A DNA stretch of 18,044 nucleotides from the NCBI GenBank assembly GCA_937863215.1, contig CALMFQ010000315.1:1-18044 (forward strand), read 5' to 3'. This stretch comes from an uncultured Pseudomonadota bacterium. Lineage in GTDB: Bacteria; Pseudomonadota; Gammaproteobacteria; Burkholderiales; SCOH01. This document shows positions 13,731 through 18,044 of this stretch, in pieces (position 1 is the first letter of the stretch; each line of letters opens with the position of its first letter). The notes under the pieces are model-generated. The model saw only the letters and a list, made by a program, of their open reading frames with translations, was not told where the DNA came from and made no database searches. The position numbers and the translations under genes were made by a program.

Positions 13731-14765
13731 CTAGTCGAGCAATTGCACTGCCGGCGGCGTATCCAGCCAGTGCAGGCGCCGTTGCGCGGCGCGGCTGAGG
13801 TAAACCTTGCCGTGCGCGTCGATCAACAGTATCCAGTTTAGGTCAAACTTGCGCGCATACCGCATTGCGCTGCCGCTACCGCCGATGAACAGCGGTTTGG
13901 TCGCGGCGTCCGACAGTGCACCGGCATCGCTGCGGTTGCCGATCACCACGGTTGCCGCCTGCATGCCGGCGGCCGGCTGGCCGTTGCGCGGGTCGATCAG
14001 GTGGCTGTAGCGCCGGCCGTCCAGCTCGAAATAGCGCTGGTAATCGCCCGAGGTGCCGATTGCTTCGCCGTCGCGCAATTCCAGCGCTGCCATCGGTTGC
14101 GGCCGGCGCGGATGTTGCAGGCCGACGCTCCACGGGCTGCCGCCCTTGCTGCCGATGGCGCGTACATTGCCGCCGATGTTCAGCAACGCATTGCTGATGC
14201 CTTGCCGGCGCAGGTAGTCGATTTCCCGATCCAGTGCCCAGCCCTTGGCCAGCCCGCCAAGATCGATCTGTACTGCGGGGTTGCGGCTGCTGACGCTATC
14301 TGTGTCGAAAGCCAGATCGTCCAGCGTCGGCCGGGCGGCGAGTAGTGCGGCCAATGTGGCCGGCTCTGGCCGGTGCGGCGCGAACTGGTCGGCATGAAAG
14401 CCCCACGCGGCGACGAGCTTGCCGATTGCCGGATTGAATAGCTGATCGGAACGGCGCGCATAATCCTGCGCTTGCAGCAATAGTCCGCGCAGTTCGGCAT
14501 CGGCCGGCTGCGGTGCCGGCCCGTTGGCGAAACCCCGATTCAGCGCGGTGAGCTGGCCGGGTTTCCACGCATGCAATTTGCCGTGCAGCCGGTCCAGATC
14601 GCTTAACACTGCGGCAGCCGCTTGTCTGGCCTTGGCTTGCGGAATGCCCCAGATGGCCAGCTGCACACGTGTGCCGAATACATAGCTTTCCTGCGTGTAC
14701 GGCGCTTCGGGCTTGCCGCAGGCAGCCAGCGCCAGTGCCGTTAGCAGTGGCAGCAGCCGTTTCAA
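13731..14765 (-). CDS. apbE: FAD:protein FMN transferase, ApbE-type lipoprotein
   Basis: Attaches FMN covalently to target proteins using FAD, on the periplasmic side of the membrane. It has 344 residues. A lipoprotein signal (MKRLLPLLTALALAAC) places the lipidated cysteine at C16. Family motifs are DLGGLAKGWALD (168-179), NIGGNVRAIG (196-205) and HLIDPRNG (255-262). The metal-binding region reads SDAATKPLF, with D286 and T289 conserved in the shorter D-x-x-T spacing seen in some ApbE groups. The start is TTG at 14765, overlapping the TGA of gshB (TTGA), with GGAACGG about nine bases upstream. No Rnf, Nqr or Nos gene, the usual flavinylation targets, is nearby, so its substrate is elsewhere. 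Confidence 0.94.
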   Translation of the reverse strand: MKRLLPLLTALALAACGKPEAPYTQESYVFGTRVQLAIWGIPQAKARQAAAAVLSDLDRLHGKLHAWKPGQLTALNRGFANGPAPQPADAELRGLLLQAQDYARRSDQLFNPAIGKLVAAWGFHADQFAPHRPEPATLAALLAARPTLDDLAFDTDSVSSRNPAVQIDLGGLAKGWALDREIDYLRRQGISNALLNIGGNVRAIGSKGGSPWSVGLQHPRRPQPMAALELRDGEAIGTSGDYQRYFELDGRRYSHLIDPRNGQPAAGMQAATVVIGNRSDAGALSDAATKPLFIGGSGSAMRYARKFDLNWILLIDAHGKVYLSRAAQRRLHWLDTPPAVQLLD

Positions 14766-15700
14766 TGCTGCCGTTCCAGTGCGTCGATGAACATCGCCGC
14801 CACATCGAAGCCGCTCTGCTGGCTGATTTCCTGGAAACAGGTCGGGCTGGTGACGTTGACTTCGGTCAGGTAGTCGCCGATCACGTCCAGCCCCACCAGC
14901 AGCAGGCCTTGCGCTTTCAGTTGCGGGCCGAGCGCGCGGGCGATCTGCCAGTCGCGTTCGGCTAGCGGCTGTGCTACACCCTTGCCGCCGGCGGCAAGAT
15001 TGCCGCGGGTTTCGCCATGTTGCGGGATGCGCGCCAGGCAGAACGGCACCGCTTCGCCGTCGATCAGCAGAATGCGTTTGTCGCCGCTGACGATTTCCGC
15101 GATGTAGCGTTGCACCATCATGGTTCGCGCGCCGCCCTGCATCTGGGTTTCGAGAATGCTGCCCAGATTCGGGTCGCTCGGCGTCAGGCGGAAAATGCCC
15201 ATGCCGCCCATGCCGTCGAGCGGTTTGAGGATCACGTCGCCGTGCTCGGCGGCGAATTCGCGTACCTGTTGCGGCTCGCGTGTTACCAGTGTCGGCGCGG
15301 TGAATTCGCTGAACTGCAGGATCGCCAGCTTTTCGTTGAAATCGCGCAATGCCTGCGGTTTGTTGTAGACCTTGGCTCCTTGGCGTTCGGCGGCTTGCAG
15401 CAGGTGGGTCGCGTACAGGTATTCCATGTCGAACGGCGGGTCTTTGCGCATCAGTACCGCGTCGAATTCGCGCAGCGGTGTGCTGCGCGTGGCGCCGAGC
15501 TTGTACCAGTGTGGCGTTTCGCCGGTCAGCTGCAGCTCGCGGTTGCTGGCCTGCACCACGCCGTCGCGCACAAAGATTTCGTGCTGTTCCAGCACCGTCA
15601 GCGTGTGGCCACGCCTGGCCGCCTCACGCATCATGGCGAAGGTGGAATCCTTGTAGATTTTCAGGCTGTCGAGCGGATCGAGGATGGTGGCTAGATTCAT
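14762..15700 (-). CDS. gshB: Glutathione synthetase
   Basis: Joins gamma-glutamylcysteine and glycine to make glutathione with ATP, in the cytoplasm. The ATG at 15700 gives 312 residues, close to E. coli GshB (about 316), and aligns along its length by eye. Motifs: MRKDPPFD (84-91), the ATP-grasp glycine-rich loop KPLDGMGGMGIFR (159-171), GETRGNLAAGG (229-239) and EVNVTSPT (280-287). A GTG at 15709, directly after the gshA stop, could add three residues. It follows gshA with 9 bases between stop and ATG, so the two pathway genes are cotranscribed. Confidence 0.98.
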   Translation of the reverse strand: MNLATILDPLDSLKIYKDSTFAMMREAARRGHTLTVLEQHEIFVRDGVVQASNRELQLTGETPHWYKLGATRSTPLREFDAVLMRKDPPFDMEYLYATHLLQAAERQGAKVYNKPQALRDFNEKLAILQFSEFTAPTLVTREPQQVREFAAEHGDVILKPLDGMGGMGIFRLTPSDPNLGSILETQMQGGARTMMVQRYIAEIVSGDKRILLIDGEAVPFCLARIPQHGETRGNLAAGGKGVAQPLAERDWQIARALGPQLKAQGLLLVGLDVIGDYLTEVNVTSPTCFQEISQQSGFDVAAMFIDALERQH

Positions 15701-15709
15701 TGACGGCAC

Positions 15710-16999
15710 TCAGGCGTAAGCCGCTTCCTGCGGCGCGGTCTGCTCGATTTCCAGCGAGGCCGCCAGCAGCGCCAGCCGCGCCACCACGCCGTAGGCGTAG
15801 AAGCGGTTCGGCGGGCAATCGGGTTCGGCGCCGCAATCGGGCAGCGAACACGGGGTGTCGAACGCCAGCGGCTCGAAATGCATTCCCGGCGCATTCAGGT
15901 TCTCGTCCGGGCCGCGGCCGGTATGTACGCGGTAGAAGCCGCCGACTACGTAGCGGTCGATCATGTACACCACCGGCTCGGCCACTGCGTCGTGCAGGCT
16001 TTCGAAGGTATGCACGCCTTCCTGCACGATGACTTCGTGTACTTCCTGGCCTTCCTTGATCACCGCCATCTTGTTGCGTTGGCGCCGGTTGAGCCCGATC
16101 ACCTCGCTGGCATCCTTGACGCTCATCACGCCCATGCCGTAGGTGCCGGAGTTGGCCTTGACGATCACATACGGCTGCGCGTCGATACTGTATTCCTTGT
16201 ACTTGGCGCGGATGCGCGTCAGCAGCGAATCCACCTTTTCCGCCAGGCTTTCTTCGCCGAGACGCTCCTGGAAGTTGATCCGGTCGCAGCGTTCGAAATA
16301 CGGGTTGATCAGCCACGGATCGATACCGAGCAGGTCGGCAAATTCGGCCGCTACCTGATCGTAGGCGGCAAAGTGATTGGTTTTCTTGCGTGTCGACCAG
16401 CCGGCGTGCAGCGGCGGCTGCAGTATCTGCTCAATGCCCTCTAGCTGCGGCGGAATGCCGGCCGACAGATCGTTGTTGAGCAGCACGATGCACGGGTCGA
16501 AGCCGGCAACACCGACGCGGTTGCCGTTGCGCTGCAGCGGCTCCAGCAGCAGTTCGCGGCCATCCGGCAGGGCGATGGCGGTGGGTTCGGTGATTTCCGG
16601 CGCCAGGCTGCCGAGACGTACGTTCAGCCCGGCCTGTTGCAGGATGTAGCGCAGCGCGGCGACATTCTGCAGATAGAACTGGTTGCGTGTGTGATTTTCC
16701 GGAATCAGCAGCAGATTGCGTGCATCCGGGCAGGATTTCTCCAGCGCCGCCTGCGTGGCATGCACACACAGCGGGTGAAAATCCGGATTCAGGTTGTTGA
16801 AGCCGCCGGGAAACAGATTCATGTCCACCGGTGCCAGCTTGAAGCCGGCGTTGCGCAGATCGACCGAGCCATACACCGGCGGTGCGTGCTCCAGCCACTG
16901 GGTACGGAACCAGTGCTCGATGCGTGGCATGGCCTCGAGAATGCGTTGCTCCAGATCGAGAATCGGGCCGGTCAGCGCGGTGGTAAGGCGTGGAACCAT
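15710..16999 (-). CDS. gshA: Glutamate-cysteine ligase, ATP-grasp-like (Acidithiobacillus type)
   Basis: Catalyses the first step of glutathione synthesis, joining glutamate and cysteine, in the cytoplasm. The protein has 429 residues from the ATG at 16999. It does not look like the E. coli GshA fold; it matches the family described from Acidithiobacillus ferrooxidans, common in betaproteobacteria. Visible segments are VYGSVDLRNAGFKLAPVD (near 42-59), an NLFPGGFNN motif, YVIVKANSGTYGMGVMSV (ATP-grasp-like loop) and YMIDRYVVGGFYRVH. AAGGA seven bases before the ATG is a strong ribosome site and selects this start over an in-frame codon at 17083. It is followed immediately by gshB. Confidence 0.93.
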   Translation of the reverse strand: MVPRLTTALTGPILDLEQRILEAMPRIEHWFRTQWLEHAPPVYGSVDLRNAGFKLAPVDMNLFPGGFNNLNPDFHPLCVHATQAALEKSCPDARNLLLIPENHTRNQFYLQNVAALRYILQQAGLNVRLGSLAPEITEPTAIALPDGRELLLEPLQRNGNRVGVAGFDPCIVLLNNDLSAGIPPQLEGIEQILQPPLHAGWSTRKKTNHFAAYDQVAAEFADLLGIDPWLINPYFERCDRINFQERLGEESLAEKVDSLLTRIRAKYKEYSIDAQPYVIVKANSGTYGMGVMSVKDASEVIGLNRRQRNKMAVIKEGQEVHEVIVQEGVHTFESLHDAVAEPVVYMIDRYVVGGFYRVHTGRGPDENLNAPGMHFEPLAFDTPCSLPDCGAEPDCPPNRFYAYGVVARLALLAASLEIEQTAPQEAAYA

Positions 17000-17112
17000 G
17001 TTTGCATCCTTGAGATCGGTAAAGTTGCAAGGCGCGAGTGCGCGGCAGCCAAGGTAAATGTGGCCACAGCCGGCCGAATTCAAGCCGTCCGCTGCGGCTG
17101 CGTGCTCTGCCT

Positions 17113-17118
17113 ATTGTA
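17113..17118 (-). promoter_or_regulatory. Candidate -10 element for gshA
   Basis: TACAAT on the minus strand matches TATAAT at five of six positions and would start transcription near 17106, about 107 bases before the gshA ATG. No -35 of quality lies at the right spacing, so this is weak. The 188-base gap between the DUF1223 gene and gshA otherwise holds only the hairpin at 17157-17187. Confidence 0.22.
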
Positions 17119-17156
17119 ATCCGGTCGCGCTTGCCGTGGCTGCCGATCTGCGCAAC

Positions 17157-17187
17157 GCCGGCACGCGGTATGCACGGCCGTGCCGGC
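17157..17187 (-). terminator. GC-rich hairpin at the end of the DUF1223 gene
   Basis: GCCGGCACG (17157-17165) and CGTGCCGGC (17179-17187) form a perfect 9-bp stem with a 13-base loop. It begins directly after the TGA (17188-17190). No T-run follows on the minus strand. A second small stem (CCGGCT/AGCCGG, 17191-17207) lies inside the last codons. It may be a terminator working without a U-tract, or a barrier to 3' decay. Confidence 0.4.
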
Positions 17188-17895
17188 TCACCGGCTTGCG
17201 CAGCCGGCCAGCGCGACGCTCACTGCCTGCACGATGCGCTGCTGCCGTTCTGCCCACACCACCAGTTGCACCGGCCGGCGGTTGGGTGGGCGGGCAATGA
17301 AGTAGCCGTCAATCGGGTTGGGGAGCGGCCAGTAGCCCAGTACCGGATGGGTGTGTCGCAGCCTGCGCCCGGCATTCTCACCGGCGCTTACTGCGTGCGT
17401 TTCACTGGCGCCGACCAGCACGGCGCGGTAGATGAGCGGCGCCGTTCGATCCGCTGTGCCTGTCAAGTGCAGGAGCCAGCCGCCGGCGCTCGGCGTGAGT
17501 TGCGCCTGCAGCTTGAATGCGGTGCCGGCCGGTGGAACGACTGGCTTGGCCCCTGGCGCCACTGGTTCGCCGTTGAGCATGAATTGCGGCGTATACACCT
17601 CGGCGGCGAAACGCCCGGCCTGCTGTTTCTGCCGCTCGCTAAACGCCGGCTGGCTGAGCGGGTCGGGCCAGCCAAGGTCATTCCAGTAATCCACATGCCA
17701 CGCCAGCAGGATTGCCTTGCTGCTGTCCTGGCGCGCCAGCCAGGCATCGGCCGGCGGGCAACTGCTGCAGCCTTCCGAGGTGAACAGCTCGATCAGCGGC
17801 ATCTGCTGCGTGCCGCTGCTGGCGGCGCACAGCGGTGCGGCGTTCACTGCCATGCCGCTGCAGCAGCCGATTGCGCATAACCATTTGCGCCACAT
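17188..17895 (-). CDS. Secreted DUF1223 protein with thioredoxin-like CxxC motif
   Basis: An exported protein of 235 residues. The N-terminus (MWRKWLCAIGCCSGMAVNAA) is a signal peptide with likely cleavage near residue 20. LIELFTSEGCSSCPPADAWL carries a CxxC (C43, C46) at the position expected for a thioredoxin-like fold, and HVDYWNDLGWPDP (67-79) is the other hallmark of DUF1223. The rest is beta-rich with no known catalytic residues. The family has no established biochemical function; a periplasmic thiol-redox role is inferred from the CxxC. The ATG at 17895 has GGAG about seven bases upstream. It lies upstream of gshA in the same direction, with 188 bases and a hairpin between, so cotranscription is uncertain. 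Confidence 0.92.
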   Translation of the reverse strand: MWRKWLCAIGCCSGMAVNAAPLCAASSGTQQMPLIELFTSEGCSSCPPADAWLARQDSSKAILLAWHVDYWNDLGWPDPLSQPAFSERQKQQAGRFAAEVYTPQFMLNGEPVAPGAKPVVPPAGTAFKLQAQLTPSAGGWLLHLTGTADRTAPLIYRAVLVGASETHAVSAGENAGRRLRHTHPVLGYWPLPNPIDGYFIARPPNRRPVQLVVWAERQQRIVQAVSVALAGCASR

Positions 17896-17970
17896 GATGT
17901 GCTCCGCTGGTTGGTCCTGTTGTTTGGTCGCGTTGCGTGGCTATTTCTGACACCGAGTTATTACTCCAAT

Positions 17971-18001
17971 TGATGATATTCATCAGAAAATATTCGCTCA
18001 A
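17971..18001 (-). promoter_or_regulatory. Candidate promoter and overlapping operator of the DUF1223 gene
   Basis: On the minus strand TTGAGC (17996-18001) and TATCAT (17973-17978) are 17 bases apart, and transcription would begin near 17966, about 70 bases before the ATG. The -10 matches at five of six positions and the -35 at four. The perfect inverted repeat TGATGA-TAT-TCATCA (17971-17985) covers the -10, where a repressor could block polymerase. The surrounding 100 bases are clearly more AT-rich than the coding DNA, as expected of a promoter. Confidence 0.45.
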
Positions 18002-18044
18002 CAACAGGCCAAATGGAGTTATAAAACAGGCCACCAATTAGAGA

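Noticed and set aside
14000..14060. Possible loss of a metal ligand in ApbE, because the usual DALST motif is not found
   Set aside because: The region SDAATKPLF keeps Asp and Thr in the D-x-x-T spacing of another ApbE group, so the site is probably intact.
1..18044. Neisseria-type DNA uptake sequences, prompted by dprA
   Set aside because: I did not notice copies of the neisserial 10-mer GCCGTCTGAA or its complement while reading; an exact-match scan would be decisive.
1..18044. Mobile elements, CRISPR arrays, phage genes and RNA genes
   Set aside because: No transposase, integrase, direct-repeat array, tRNA cloverleaf or rRNA-like sequence was recognised; gaps between genes are all under 300 bases.

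Overview
This is a GC-rich bacterial chromosome segment (high 50s % GC by eye), almost entirely coding, and mostly conserved housekeeping genes. The gene set suggests a betaproteobacterium, probably of the Neisseriales (Chromobacteriaceae/Chitinibacteraceae type). The reasons are the LysM-dprA-smg-topA cluster divergent from def-fmt, a gshA of the Acidithiobacillus (ATP-grasp) type followed by gshB, and a short PTS of EIIA(Man)-HPr-EI with no sugar-specific EIIB/EIIC genes in view. The genus is not determined. No tRNA, rRNA, insertion sequence, phage gene or CRISPR array was seen.

Left block (1-7079, all minus strand). Reading leftward: a secreted LysM protein, dprA (DNA processing during natural transformation), smg (DUF494), topA (DNA topoisomerase I), and a GAF-PAS-PAS-GGDEF signalling protein cut by the window edge. 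LysM and dprA are coupled by a TTGA stop/start overlap. A terminator-like hairpin with a T-run lies between smg and topA, just before the topA start. A long two-step hairpin separates topA from the GGDEF gene.

Centre (7080-8842, plus strand). A 243-bp divergent region with a hairpin leads into def (peptide deformylase) and fmt (methionyl-tRNA formyltransferase), the two enzymes of the N-formyl-methionine cycle. Two strong hairpins sit between them. The fmt stop codon overlaps the stop of the convergent gene on one CTAG.

Right block (8839-17895, all minus strand). Reading leftward from the right edge: a secreted DUF1223 protein with a CxxC motif, gshA-gshB (glutathione synthesis), apbE (lipoprotein FMN transferase), EIIA(Man)-ptsH-ptsI (a probably regulatory phosphotransfer chain), then a GT9 heptosyltransferase III-like gene and a GT4 WaaG-like glycosyltransferase, both probably for the LPS core. 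Many junctions overlap (gshB/apbE, EIIA/ptsH, GT9/GT4), pointing to translational coupling.

I did not find a clearly new multi-gene system. The most unusual points are an HPr with glycine at position 46, where the regulatory serine normally sits; the hairpin plus T-run against the topA start; apbE inserted in a conserved gsh-pts gene order; and LPS glycosyltransferases downstream of ptsI. All assignments come from reading the sequence, without database searches.
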